The notes under the pieces: generated by a model
Told to the model about the DNA's origin: nothing
The model's database searches: none
The model's input: only the letters and a program-made list of their open reading frames with translations
In this document: piece by piece, positions 54,593 to 62,760 of the stretch
Layout: the number at the start of each line of letters is the position of its first letter
Position numbering within the stretch: position 1 is the first letter of the stretch
Made by a program: the position numbers and the translations under genes
NCBI GenBank assembly: GCA_012959465.1
Contig: DUDC01000285.1
Coordinates: 1 to 62,760, forward strand
Length of the DNA: 62,760 bases
From: Planctomycetaceae bacterium
GTDB taxonomy: Bacteria > Planctomycetota > Planctomycetia > Pirellulales > Pirellulaceae
Reading direction: 5' to 3'

Positions 54593-55735
54593 TTAGGCTT
54601 GCAACTCGACGAGGTTGCCGGGTTCTGAGCGTCGGTTGGCTTCAACGGCGAACTGTTCGTGTTCTAATGGGAGGAGCTCGTAGAAGACATTTCGCTGCCG
54701 CGGCGTGAAACCGAGTTCAATGATGCAATCGCGGATTTGATCAAGCGTCAGATAGTGAACGGTGCCGGCCTCGGCAACGACATTTTCTTCGATCATCAAG
54801 CTGCCCATATCATTGGCGCCAAAGAGCAACGACAGTTGGCCGACCCGCAGACCTTGAGTTACCCAGCTAGATTGAATATTTGGCACGTTGTCCAAGTATA
54901 AGCGGGAAACAGCTTGTGTCTTTAGGTACTCGAAAGCGCCGGCGGGTGCAATTTCCGCCATATCGGTGTTATCAGGTTGGAATGTCCAACTGATGAACGC
55001 GGTAAACCCGGCCGTTTCATCTTGCAGTTGTCGAACGCGTTCCATGTGCTCGATGCGTTCATTCATCGTTTCAACATGCCCAAACATCATGGTCGCCGAG
55101 CTGGCCCCGCCCAAATCGTGCCAAACGCGCATGACGTTCAACCAATCGTCGGTCATGACCTTCCCGCGGGTGATTTCGGATCGAACTCGGTCGACCAAGA
55201 TCTCCGCGCCGCCACCTGGCAAACTCCCCAATCCTGCTTTTTTCAGGCGATCCAGTACGGTTCGCAATGGCAGTCCGTTGACTTTTGTGAAATGGTGAAT
55301 CTCTGGTGGACTAAAGCCGTGCACATTCACTTGGGGAAATCGCGACTTGATGTCGTGGAGTAGTTCTTCGTACCACTCGAGTTTGAAGCTGGGGTGAAGA
55401 CCGCCCTGCATCAAAATCTGTTCACCGCCCAATGCTACGGTCTCTTCAATTTTATGAAGCAACTCTTCGCGGGGAAGCACGTAGCCTTCGTCGCTATTAG
55501 GGCCTCGGTAGAATGCGCAGAAATCGCACACCGCAGTGCAAACGTTGGTGTAGTTGATGTTTCGATCGATGTTGTAGGTGCGGATCGGTTCCGGGTGGAG
55601 TCGACGCGTTACTTCATCAGCAGCTCTGCCAATTGCCGCCAAATCGTGTGATTGCAACAGAGCAACGCCATCGTCAGGCGTCAATCGTTGTCCATCAACG
55701 GCCTTGCTCAAAATGTCGGTGATTTGCGGCATCAT
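54593..55735 (-). CDS. mqnC: Cyclic dehypoxanthinyl futalosine synthase (radical SAM)
   Basis: MqnC closes the ring of dehypoxanthine futalosine in the alternative menaquinone pathway, using SAM radical chemistry. The 4Fe-4S motif is CTAVCDFCAFYRG (C-x3-C-x2-C). Further family segments are ILMQGGLHPSFKLEWYEELL, VHGFSPPEIHHF, LKKAGLGSLPGGGAEILVDRVR and MMFGHVETMNERIEHM. The 380-residue length matches MqnC and distinguishes it from MqnE by the GLPLRTVLDRLKKAG and PGGGAEI pattern. It follows mqnA on the same strand by 45 bases. Confidence 0.93.
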   Translation of the reverse strand: MMPQITDILSKAVDGQRLTPDDGVALLQSHDLAAIGRAADEVTRRLHPEPIRTYNIDRNINYTNVCTAVCDFCAFYRGPNSDEGYVLPREELLHKIEETVALGGEQILMQGGLHPSFKLEWYEELLHDIKSRFPQVNVHGFSPPEIHHFTKVNGLPLRTVLDRLKKAGLGSLPGGGAEILVDRVRSEITRGKVMTDDWLNVMRVWHDLGGASSATMMFGHVETMNERIEHMERVRQLQDETAGFTAFISWTFQPDNTDMAEIAPAGAFEYLKTQAVSRLYLDNVPNIQSSWVTQGLRVGQLSLLFGANDMGSLMIEENVVAEAGTVHYLTLDQIRDCIIELGFTPRQRNVFYELLPLEHEQFAVEANRRSEPGNLVELQA

Positions 55736-55780
55736 TCTTCCTATCGTTGGATCTCTTGGTCGCCAACGGCGATGCGGTGG

Positions 55781-56668
55781 CTATTTCCGACCTGCGTCGA
55801 CAAGTCGAATACGGCCCGTTGATTGTTCTACCCATCGGGCCGGTGAGATCCCCAACCGCTGAGCATGTTGTTGAAAGAGCTGAAGTCCGTCGTTCTCTCG
55901 TTGACCCAAGACAAAATGAAGATGCTCCGAGAAATAACGTTGGCAGTCAACAATACTGAGGTCGTGACGGGGAGCCTCGGTGGCGACGATTTGATCTAGG
56001 TTCGCCAAGCCGGCGTCGCGAGTCGCGGAAAGTATCGGCTCCAAGAGGCTCGTGTCGACACCGGAACGAGCCACCCACATTGCGAAGACGAATGGCAGGC
56101 CACACCAGTCGACCCACTCTTGACCTAGGTCCCAGATTTCATTGAAGTCTTCTCTAGGTAAGTGTATCGCCCGGTCGCCAATCGTCAAAACGGCGTCAGC
56201 CGCGACGTCGCTAAGCTGGCTGCCAATCGGAAAGGGTACTAATTCGGGACGCAGGCCATACCGTTCGTTGAGTAATACTCGAGCTAGAGCTGCGCTTGTT
56301 CTCGATCCCTCGTCCACACCCAGACTGCGAACTGACTCTGGTGGACATCGAAAGACAACTTTCACACTCATTACCGGTCCGCGACACGCGATGCAGGCAT
56401 CCGAGACAATCTTGTAGTCCGGGTGCTGGAAATACTCGATCGAGGGAATTAGCGCCACGTCATAATGGCCTTCGTGCAGTCGATCGGCCAGTCGGCTTGG
56501 TAGATCAAAGTCGACATGTATCTGCGAATCGTACGCCTCAATCCCGTACACCAGCGGTCTTGTGTTCAGGTAGGAAACGGCTCCCACGCGAATGGGACTC
56601 GGACTTCCGTTGCTCACAGTCGTATCGGCTCGAGACGGTGCATGTCGCTGATTGCCTGGCTTGTTCAT
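55781..56668 (-). CDS. mqnA: Chorismate dehydratase (menaquinone, futalosine route)
   Basis: MqnA removes water from chorismate to begin the futalosine route to menaquinone. The 295 residues are a periplasmic-binding-protein-like fold. Family segments are IRVGAVSYLNTRPLVYGI, FDLPSRLADRLHEGHYDVALIPSIEYF, SLGVDEGSRTSAALARVLL, AVLTIGDRAIHLP-like (DAVLTIGDRAIHLPRED), and WVDWCGLPFVFAMW. It heads an mqnA-mqnC operon; the other genes of the pathway (mqnB/mqnE/mqnD) are not adjacent. Confidence 0.93.
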   Translation of the reverse strand: MNKPGNQRHAPSRADTTVSNGSPSPIRVGAVSYLNTRPLVYGIEAYDSQIHVDFDLPSRLADRLHEGHYDVALIPSIEYFQHPDYKIVSDACIACRGPVMSVKVVFRCPPESVRSLGVDEGSRTSAALARVLLNERYGLRPELVPFPIGSQLSDVAADAVLTIGDRAIHLPREDFNEIWDLGQEWVDWCGLPFVFAMWVARSGVDTSLLEPILSATRDAGLANLDQIVATEAPRHDLSIVDCQRYFSEHLHFVLGQRENDGLQLFQQHAQRLGISPARWVEQSTGRIRLVDAGRK

Positions 56669-56859
56669 GGCGAGAAGGAATTGCAGTTAGAGGACCAGAG
56701 GTAGATTATAAACAGCTGTGACGGCCCGTGAAGCCACCGATTGACCACCGACGTCCGTATGGACCTAACCGGCCAATTGGTGCGGATTTAACTACTAATT
56801 TTCTACCCCACCGGCCTAGTGCCGGCGGACCTAGGTTTGAGAACTACATCGCGACAGCA

Positions 56860-58476
56860 TTATTGCTTGCGGTACTTCTGTTTCCATTCGGCTGGCATTT
56901 CCGACATGTCCGAATCATCTTGGTAGACCACTTGCAGCCGTTTCAATTCGGTCCTCAGTTCTGCGATGGTGTCTCGATACGCCGGATTCGAGTATAGGTT
57001 GGTCAATTCGTCGGGATCATTTTCCAGATCATACAACTCCCATTCGCCAAATTGGTAGAAGTGGATCAATTTGTATCGCTCGGTGCGAACTCCACAATGT
57101 CGCGCTACCATATGGACGCTGGGGTACTCGTAATAGTGGTAGTAAATTGACTTTCTCCAATCGTCGGGCGACTTGCCTTGAAGCAGCGGGACCAAGGAAG
57201 TGCCTTGCATGTCGGCTGGGATGTCCGCACCGGCGACCTCCAAAAAGGTCTCGGCATAGTCCAAGTTCTGAATCATATGCTCGTTCACCGTGCCAGCTTT
57301 AGCGACGCCCGGCCAACGAACGATAAAGGGCATTCTCAGAGATTCTTCGTACATCCAGCGTTTGTCATACCAGCCGTGATCGCCAAGGTAGAAGCCTTGA
57401 TCGGACGAGTAAATTACAATTGTATTTTCTGCTAGGCCTGAATCTGAGAGGTAATCAACGAGCCTACCCACGCTTTCGTCGACACCCTTGATGCATCGCA
57501 GGTAGTCCTTCATGTACCGCTGGTATTTCCATTGCACCAACTTCTCTCCGCTCAACTTGGCCTGCCGAAAGGCCTTGTTCTTAGGCTCGTATGCTGCATT
57601 CCATGTGCGGCGTTGCGCGGGCGTCATTTTGTCTAGATTTCGGAAGCCGGAGCGATCGACGGATTTGCCTGCAGTCGGATCGAACAGCTTGTCGGGAGAG
57701 ACCTTAAGATCGAACACCAAGTTCATATGTCGATCGATCTCCATTTCTTGGAAACGAGCAGGGCTGGCGTTGTCCTTGAATCGATCAAATAGCGTCGCAG
57801 GGGCCGGCAAGTCGATATCGTCGTAAAGCGACAAGTGACGGGCTGCCGGCATCCACGTCCGGTGAGGTGCTTTGTGCTGGCACATCAAGATGAACGGTTT
57901 GTCTTGATTTCGGGATTCCTTCAGCCAGGTAATTGCCATGTCGGTTACCAGGTCGGTGCAATACCCTTCAATCTGTTCGCGTCCATCGGGACCCAAGAAG
58001 ACGGGATTGTAGTAGTCGCCTTGCCCGGGGAGAACTCGCCAGTAATCGAATCCAACCGGGTTAGACTTGAGATGCCACTTTCCGACAACGGCCGTCTGGT
58101 AGCCGACTTGCTGCAAGAGTCGGGCAAACGTTTGTTGACCAGCGTTGAAACGGTTCCCGTTGTGCATGAATCCGTTTAAATGACTGTGCTTGCCCGTCAA
58201 GATAACCGCTCGGCTGGGACCGCAAATCGAATTGCTGCAAAAACTGTTGCGAAACAACATCCCTTCCCGAGCAAGTCGATCAATATTGGGTGTCGGGTTA
58301 ACGTCCTTCAACAGACCGCCATAGGCACCGATCGCATGTGGCGCGTGGTCGTCGGTAAATATAAAGAGAATGTTTGGTCGGCCGTCGGCGGCGTGACCTT
58401 CCGATGGAAGCACGAGCAATGACGAAACAACTGACGCATGAAGCAACAACAGGGCGAGCAATGGACGGTGTTTCAC
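56860..58476 (-). CDS. Secreted sulfatase (formylglycine-type)
   Basis: This 538-residue exported enzyme has a signal peptide (LLALLLLHASVVSSLLVLPSEGHA) and the alkaline-phosphatase-superfamily sulfatase fold. RPNILFIFTDDHAPHAIGAYG holds two metal-binding aspartates (Asp42, Asp43). The formylglycine precursor is Cys85 in C-G-P-S-R (ICGPSRAVILTGKHSH). IYSSDQGFYLGDHGWYDKRW provides further ligands. This is the large S1 sulfatase family; planctomycete genomes hold many of these and use them on algal and mucin-type sulfated glycans. The exact substrate is not predictable. It needs a sulfatase-modifying enzyme encoded elsewhere. Confidence 0.93.
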   Translation of the reverse strand: MKHRPLLALLLLHASVVSSLLVLPSEGHAADGRPNILFIFTDDHAPHAIGAYGGLLKDVNPTPNIDRLAREGMLFRNSFCSNSICGPSRAVILTGKHSHLNGFMHNGNRFNAGQQTFARLLQQVGYQTAVVGKWHLKSNPVGFDYWRVLPGQGDYYNPVFLGPDGREQIEGYCTDLVTDMAITWLKESRNQDKPFILMCQHKAPHRTWMPAARHLSLYDDIDLPAPATLFDRFKDNASPARFQEMEIDRHMNLVFDLKVSPDKLFDPTAGKSVDRSGFRNLDKMTPAQRRTWNAAYEPKNKAFRQAKLSGEKLVQWKYQRYMKDYLRCIKGVDESVGRLVDYLSDSGLAENTIVIYSSDQGFYLGDHGWYDKRWMYEESLRMPFIVRWPGVAKAGTVNEHMIQNLDYAETFLEVAGADIPADMQGTSLVPLLQGKSPDDWRKSIYYHYYEYPSVHMVARHCGVRTERYKLIHFYQFGEWELYDLENDPDELTNLYSNPAYRDTIAELRTELKRLQVVYQDDSDMSEMPAEWKQKYRKQ

Positions 58477-58752
58477 GGTGAATGCCTTGAGCGTTGGGAA
58501 CTTGAGCCGCTTCTATCACGGTCTGTCAAAACAGGAATTATCAATGCCCACGAGATTTTCCGCAAGGATCACCGGGGAAGTTTCGGCCATTTTGGCCGGT
58601 AACATCCGTCAGATTCAATATCCGTATCCGCCTCATTGCGGCTTGCGCTCGACCGTATTCCACCTCGACGGCCTTTCCTTTTCTTCGTACGATCCTCTGT
58701 TGTGTTTTTCCGACACGACTCCTCACCAATTGCTGGACAACCTGCGCTGAAA
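58477..58752. other. Divergent gap between sulfatase and TrhO-RluA genes
   Basis: This 276-base divergent gap should carry both promoters. A longer in-frame start of the plus-strand gene (58636) lies here but encodes sequence unlike TrhO, so I leave the gap non-coding. No hairpin with T-tract was seen. Confidence 0.4.
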
Positions 58753-60600
58753 ATGATGACGGAACAGACAACACCTTCTACAGATGCCAGATCAACCGAA
58801 CCGTTAGATCGTGTGCTCAATATCGCCGCGTATCGCTTCGTCACATTGCACGATTTGCCCTCGCGTCGAGAACAACTGCGTGCTCTCAGTAACGAGCTTC
58901 AGCTCAAGGGCACGATTCTGATAAGTCCAGAGGGTATTAACCTGTTCTTGGCCGGGTCAGAGAAATCGATCGAGGCCTTCTTGGTCGCGCTGCGAAGTGA
59001 CGCTCCATTCGCCGATATGATGGTCAAGCAGAGCTGGACAAGTTACCAGCCGTTTAAGCGAATGTTGGTTCGGCTCAAGAAGGAAATCATCGCGTTCGGT
59101 GTCCATCAAGTCGACCCGCGTGTTGCCACATCGCAGAAGTTACAGGCTAAACAGCTCAAAGAATGGCTTGATCAAGGCCAACCGGTCCATCTGCTGGACG
59201 TCCGAAATGATTACGAAATCAAGTTGGGCACATTTCATGCGGCGCATTCAATCGGCGTCGAGAACTTCCGCGACTTTCCCAAAGCGGTGGAATCTCTGCC
59301 GGACAAATGGCGATCGGAAGCGGTCGTCATGTTCTGTACTGGCGGAATTCGATGTGAGAAGGCCGGACCGTATTTGGAACAACAGGGATTTAAAGATGTC
59401 TATCAACTGGACGGTGGGATTCTTAAGTACTTTGAAGACGTGGGTGGAGATCATTACGACGGGGAGTGTTTTGTTTTTGACCGGCGCGTTGCCGTCGGAC
59501 CTGATCTTTGTGAATCGGAGACGGAGCAATGCTTCGCTTGCCAGGCTCCGTTAAGCCTTGATGACCAGCAGTCCAAGAAATATGTCGTCGGCGAGTCGTG
59601 TCCGTATTGCTTCGAGTCGCCCGACGAACAGGCATGGAGGCGGCGTGGTGAGCGGCAGGAAATGTTGTTGCAGGTTACATCACCACTGCCCGGTAGCATT
59701 CCCTATGACAACATCCGCCCGATCAATGTACCGTTGAAGTTTGACAAACACCGCTTGTTAGATTGTCTCGACGGCGTCCACCCTCACGTGGGTAGAGATA
59801 CATGGGACGCGTTGTGCCGTGACGGTCGTATTCGCTTCAACGGTCAAGCCGTAAATTCAGATCGGATCGTTGTGGCCGGTGAACGATACGAGAATTGCAT
59901 TCCCATGACGACTGAGCCCGATGTCTCATCCGGCGTCCAGATCTTGGACGAAGATGAAACGCTGATCGTCGTCAACAAGCCGGCACCGTTGCCGATCCAT
60001 CCCTGTGGGCGATTCAATCGTAACACGCTCATATATTGGCTCAATCATGTGTATGCACCGCAGGTCATTCGTGTTGCGCATCGTCTAGATGCAAATACAT
60101 CAGGTGTCATGTTATTGACGCGACAGCGATGGGTCGCCTCGCAAGTGCAGCCGATCTTTGCGCGAGGGGAGGTCGCAAAGACCTATTTAGCCCGTGTGAG
60201 TGGCGTCCCCCAACAGAACCAATTCGCGGTCGAAGCGCCGATCAGTCGTGAACCCGATGCCGGCGGATTCCGTCGCATCGACGAGAATGGTCTGCCCGCC
60301 AGGACCGAGTTTACCGTATTGAAACGACTCGACGACGGTACGTCGTTACTTCGTGTCGTGCCGAAAACGGGGCGCACCAACCAGATTCGGCTCCATTGTT
60401 GGCACATTGGGACGCCTATCATCGGGGACAATGCGTACCTTGAAGGCCATCAATTCGGTACGCGACAAACACTGCTGCCTAGTGAACCTCCGATGTGCTT
60501 GCACGCTTGGAAGCTCGGCCTCCGTCACCCGGTTACCAACGATGATCGAGAATGGGTCGCACCGCCACCCGCATGGGCGGGAGAAACCCCAGAAAAGTAG
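58753..60600 (+). CDS. Fusion: TrhO-type rhodanese tRNA hydroxylase + RluA-family pseudouridine synthase
   Basis: The first ~310 residues are TrhO (YceA), which hydroxylates U34 of tRNA at C5. An N-terminal ferredoxin-like part (LQLKGTILISPEGINLFLAG) is followed by a rhodanese domain with catalytic Cys195 in FCTGGIRCEKAGPYL, and then by Cys-rich zinc-like text (CFACQAPL, CPYCFE). The C-terminal ~270 residues are an RluA-type pseudouridine synthase: an S4-like RNA-binding segment (DGRIRFNGQAV), IVVNKPAPLPIHPCGR, catalytic Asp446 in AHRLDANTSGVMLL, and KTGRTNQIRLHCWHIGTPI. Two tRNA/rRNA modifications are thus joined in one 615-residue protein. I start at 58753 (ATGATG, the TrhO-like N-terminus). 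Confidence 0.92.
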   Translation: MMTEQTTPSTDARSTEPLDRVLNIAAYRFVTLHDLPSRREQLRALSNELQLKGTILISPEGINLFLAGSEKSIEAFLVALRSDAPFADMMVKQSWTSYQPFKRMLVRLKKEIIAFGVHQVDPRVATSQKLQAKQLKEWLDQGQPVHLLDVRNDYEIKLGTFHAAHSIGVENFRDFPKAVESLPDKWRSEAVVMFCTGGIRCEKAGPYLEQQGFKDVYQLDGGILKYFEDVGGDHYDGECFVFDRRVAVGPDLCESETEQCFACQAPLSLDDQQSKKYVVGESCPYCFESPDEQAWRRRGERQEMLLQVTSPLPGSIPYDNIRPINVPLKFDKHRLLDCLDGVHPHVGRDTWDALCRDGRIRFNGQAVNSDRIVVAGERYENCIPMTTEPDVSSGVQILDEDETLIVVNKPAPLPIHPCGRFNRNTLIYWLNHVYAPQVIRVAHRLDANTSGVMLLTRQRWVASQVQPIFARGEVAKTYLARVSGVPQQNQFAVEAPISREPDAGGFRRIDENGLPARTEFTVLKRLDDGTSLLRVVPKTGRTNQIRLHCWHIGTPIIGDNAYLEGHQFGTRQTLLPSEPPMCLHAWKLGLRHPVTNDDREWVAPPPAWAGETPEK

Positions 60601-60781
60601 AACTTAAGAGACTATTGGACGACCAGGATCGACTCGGGAGCTGGAATCGCTGAAATGCGGTCCGTGTCAGCTCGACGAATGACATTCAACGGGCGATTTG
60701 TCGTTTGTTATTTGCCAATTCTCATTTGTCATTGAAGGCGGTGAGCGAGAGTCGTCAACACTAGATCGCTTGGACACTACA

Positions 60782-61351
60782 ATGAACCTTCAGCGAACCA
60801 TTTCCACCGTCTATCAAGATCCGCTCGAACTAGTCTGGGTATCGACTGCCAGGTGTTTTGGTATCGAGGTAGTTCGTGATCCCAACGTCTTCGCCAGTTG
60901 GGATGGGGTCGGCACGTTGCGTATCGGGGACCCTAGCTCACTTGATGCGGATGACTCATTGGCCCAGATGATTCTCCACGAATTATGTCACGCGTTGGTG
61001 GAGGGCCCCGAGTCGTTCCGCCTGCCAGACTGGGGATTGGAAATCACCAATCAAACTCAACGAGTGCACGAACACGCCTGCCTACGGCTGCAAGCTGCTC
61101 TGGCGACTCGGCACGATTTGCGCGAGTTCTTTGCGGCAACGACGAATTCGCGTACGTACTACGACAACTTGCCGGACGACCCACTGCGGGACGACGAAGA
61201 CCCGGCCGTGCCGATGGCCTTGGCTGGCTGGCAGCGGGCGACGGAAGGACCGTGGGCAAGTGAATTGGAGCGAGCCTTGCGAGTGACGGCCGCTATCGCT
61301 GATCTTATTCGTCCTCATGTCGCGAAAGAGTCGATATGGTCTCGCGACTGA
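60782..61351 (+). CDS. HExxH protein of unknown function
   Basis: I do not recognise this 189-residue protein by name. It has a probable zinc site QMILHELCHALVEGPESF, with HExxH and a nearby acidic stretch, and no signal peptide. IYDNLPDDPLRDDE-like text (TYYDNLPDDPLRDDEDPAV) near residue 135 is acidic. The start at 60782 (MNLQRTISTVYQ) is chosen over an upstream in-frame start that would add hydrophobic, repeat-like sequence. Its 3' end overlaps birA by 16 bases, so the two are co-translated. A cytosolic zinc protease or a metal-binding partner of biotin metabolism are both possible; neither is shown. Confidence 0.7.
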   Translation: MNLQRTISTVYQDPLELVWVSTARCFGIEVVRDPNVFASWDGVGTLRIGDPSSLDADDSLAQMILHELCHALVEGPESFRLPDWGLEITNQTQRVHEHACLRLQAALATRHDLREFFAATTNSRTYYDNLPDDPLRDDEDPAVPMALAGWQRATEGPWASELERALRVTAAIADLIRPHVAKESIWSRD

Positions 61352-62148
61352 AACGCAATGGTGACGAACCAGCCGACATTGTCACGCGATTGCGTGAAGC
61401 GACATTTATTCGTTCGGTGAAGGTGTTTGAGACTATGGAGTCAACGAACACCTGGTCATTGGCGAATTCATTTAGTGACGTCCAGTTGCTTCCTGAACTT
61501 GTTTGGGCCAAGGCTCAAACCGGCGGGCGTGGCCGGGGAAGTAATCGTTGGCACAGTACAATGGGTGCACTGACCTTTTCGATCGCTTTACAATCGGCCC
61601 GAGTTGGCAAGTCTCCTGAGGACCTTCCCAAAATTGCTCTGTTGGCTGGATTGGCCGTTCAAGCCGCGATCCAACCGATCGTGTCCGGAGATGACGTTCG
61701 GGTAAAATGGCCAAATGATGTGTATGTAAGTGATCGCAAAATTGCCGGAATTCTGGTCGAAACGCCGAGTCGTCCGTCTGCGTCGGCCGTCGTCGGAATC
61801 GGATTGAACGTTTGCAATTCTCTCGACGACGCCCCAGACGAGGTCGAACATCGAGGCGTTTCGCTCGCGCAATTGGTCTCGGAACCTCTGGATCTCAATG
61901 ACGTTCTTCTCGCTCTCATTGTCGAATTCGAGAATCAGTGGAATCAGTTTGAAGGAGGCGTGTGGAACTTGGCCCAACAATGGTCCCGTGTTTGCTATTT
62001 AAACGGTAAGCGTGTCGAATTGCGTAGTGGAGACCGCCGATGGCAAGGAGTGGTTCGCGGCATCGCCGAGGATGGAGCCTTGCAATTGGAAACCGTGCCA
62101 GGACATGTTGAACCGATCTACGCTGGCCAAGTGACGGTGATGGAATGA
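61336..62148 (+). CDS. birA: Biotin--[acetyl-CoA-carboxylase] ligase
   Basis: BirA attaches biotin to the carrier protein of acetyl-CoA carboxylase. The 270 residues have the catalytic motif WAKAQTGGRGRGSNRWHS (ATP/biotinyl-AMP loop), VKWPNDVYVSDRKIAGILVE and VVGIGLNVCN, then a short C-terminal SH3-like domain. There is no N-terminal helix-turn-helix, so this is the group that ligates without repressing the bio operon. It overlaps the HExxH gene upstream. Confidence 0.95.
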   Translation: MVSRLKRNGDEPADIVTRLREATFIRSVKVFETMESTNTWSLANSFSDVQLLPELVWAKAQTGGRGRGSNRWHSTMGALTFSIALQSARVGKSPEDLPKIALLAGLAVQAAIQPIVSGDDVRVKWPNDVYVSDRKIAGILVETPSRPSASAVVGIGLNVCNSLDDAPDEVEHRGVSLAQLVSEPLDLNDVLLALIVEFENQWNQFEGGVWNLAQQWSRVCYLNGKRVELRSGDRRWQGVVRGIAEDGALQLETVPGHVEPIYAGQVTVME

Positions 62149-62190
62149 TATTCCCGCGGCCTACGATTGCAGCGTCTACGGGCATCGGTA

Positions 62191-62760
62191 TTACGATTCT
62201 CGCAAGATTTGCAGCGTCTGGTTCAAATCGTCTGGAAGCGGCGCTTCGAACGTCAGCAGCTCATCGGTTCGTGGATGACGTATTTCCAGCCGCCAGGCAT
62301 GCAGTGCTTGGCGTTCGAGCACGTAGTCATCGCATGACGGACCGCCCGAGAGTTCGCTCCTCGAGATTCGATTGCGGCCGCCGTACAGTCGGTCGCAGAG
62401 GACGGCGTGTCCAATGTGTGCCGCGTGTACTCGTATTTGGTGTGTTCTTCCCGTCTTGGGTTGAGCCATCAGTAGCGAGTGCTTTCCGAACCGCTCCTTG
62501 ACATGGAAGACGGTTTTCGCCGTCCGGCTGGTGGAGTGGTTCGAGCGGATCATCATTTTTTCGCGCTGATACGGGTGGCGACCAATCGGCGCATCAACGG
62601 CCTCCGCATCTCGGCTGGGCCTCCCACAAACGATCGCCAAATAGGATTTTACCACGGTTCGCGCCGCGAATTGGTTCATCATCGACACGTGAGCTGCATC
62701 GGTTTTCGCAATCATGATCACGCCAGTCGTGTCGCGATCCAAGCGATGGCCGATGCCAGG
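62191..62760 (-). CDS. RluA-family pseudouridine synthase, partial (5' end outside window)
   Basis: The frame runs to the window edge, where the edge codons read PGIGHRLDRDTTGVIMI. That HRLD is the catalytic Asp motif, so the N-terminal S4 and core strands lie beyond the window. QPKTGRTHQIRVHAAHIGHAVLCD and LHAWRLEIRHP are normal RluA segments. The product isomerises uridines of rRNA or tRNA. It is a second RluA-family gene in 4 kb, distinct in sequence from the TrhO fusion. Confidence 0.93.
   Translation of the reverse strand, partial: PGIGHRLDRDTTGVIMIAKTDAAHVSMMNQFAARTVVKSYLAIVCGRPSRDAEAVDAPIGRHPYQREKMMIRSNHSTSRTAKTVFHVKERFGKHSLLMAQPKTGRTHQIRVHAAHIGHAVLCDRLYGGRNRISRSELSGGPSCDDYVLERQALHAWRLEIRHPRTDELLTFEAPLPDDLNQTLQILRES

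Noticed and set aside
60698..60781. Earlier start for the HExxH protein at 60698
   Set aside because: It would add a hydrophobic, repeat-like stretch (MSFVICQFSFVIEGG) without family support; the later ATG fits the conserved part better.
1..62760. CRISPR array, insertion sequence or prophage
   Set aside because: No regularly spaced repeats, transposase, integrase or phage genes were seen. Accessory-type sequence is limited to the decayed ATPase and DUF2062 gene.

Overview
The window looks like a chromosomal segment of a planctomycete, probably Pirellulales-like. This is inferred from gene content, not from a database search. The indicators are a secreted ThuA / PVC-type dehydrogenase / HEAT / cytochrome c protein, a Tat-exported BNR-repeat sialidase-like protein, a sulfatase with a Cys-type formylglycine motif, duplicated groEL genes around one groES, and an NADH-dehydrogenase-like/SelD fusion. 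Most of the sequence is compact housekeeping DNA. I found no CRISPR array, insertion sequence, phage gene, rRNA or tRNA.

Layout. 1-898: 3' end of a YhaN/SMC-like ATPase. 1025-6615 (minus): M42 aminopeptidase, homoserine dehydrogenase, a phosphoglycerate-mutase-like protein that is probably the homoserine kinase, and a four-ACT aspartokinase; threonine synthase lies separately at 41418, so every step specific to threonine except those at the aspartate-semialdehyde level is here. 7115-13127 (plus): groEL1-groES-groEL2, a strong terminator, then dnaJ-grpE and an FmdB zinc ribbon. These are followed by yacG, an unknown membrane protein and a degenerate receiver domain. 15030-19803: a PII protein with altered C-loop, an aminoglycoside-phosphotransferase-like kinase, a DsbD-like reductase and purM. 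20370-28384: glgX, a thioredoxin-like protein, an HD phosphohydrolase, a zinc-ribbon membrane protein, pgk and a BtpA-family protein.

28508-41284: a TrmH-type methyltransferase, the SelD fusion, a secreted beta-helix protein, TerC with a possible structured leader, a DUF2062 gene broken by two in-frame stops, the sialidase-like protein, the ThuA giant and a secreted HExxH protein. 41418-53445: thrC, a fusion of two penicillin-recognising domains around a peptidoglycan-binding domain, aspS, miaA, hisE-hisG with an amidohydrolase, and an ABC exporter whose permease is fused to a CPBP protease. 53772-54548: the decayed remnant of an AAA+ ATPase. 54593-56668: mqnA-mqnC of the futalosine menaquinone route; the amidohydrolase at 47881 may supply the missing deaminase. 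56860-62760: a sulfatase, a TrhO-RluA fusion of two RNA-modification enzymes, an HExxH protein, birA and the 3' part of a second RluA-family gene.

The most notable features are protein fusions (TrhO-RluA, beta-lactamase-fold/PG-binding/DacA, NDH-SelD, NatB-CPBP), the atypical homoserine kinase candidate between lysC and hom, and the unusual PII protein. No single unmistakably new multi-gene defence or mobile system was seen.
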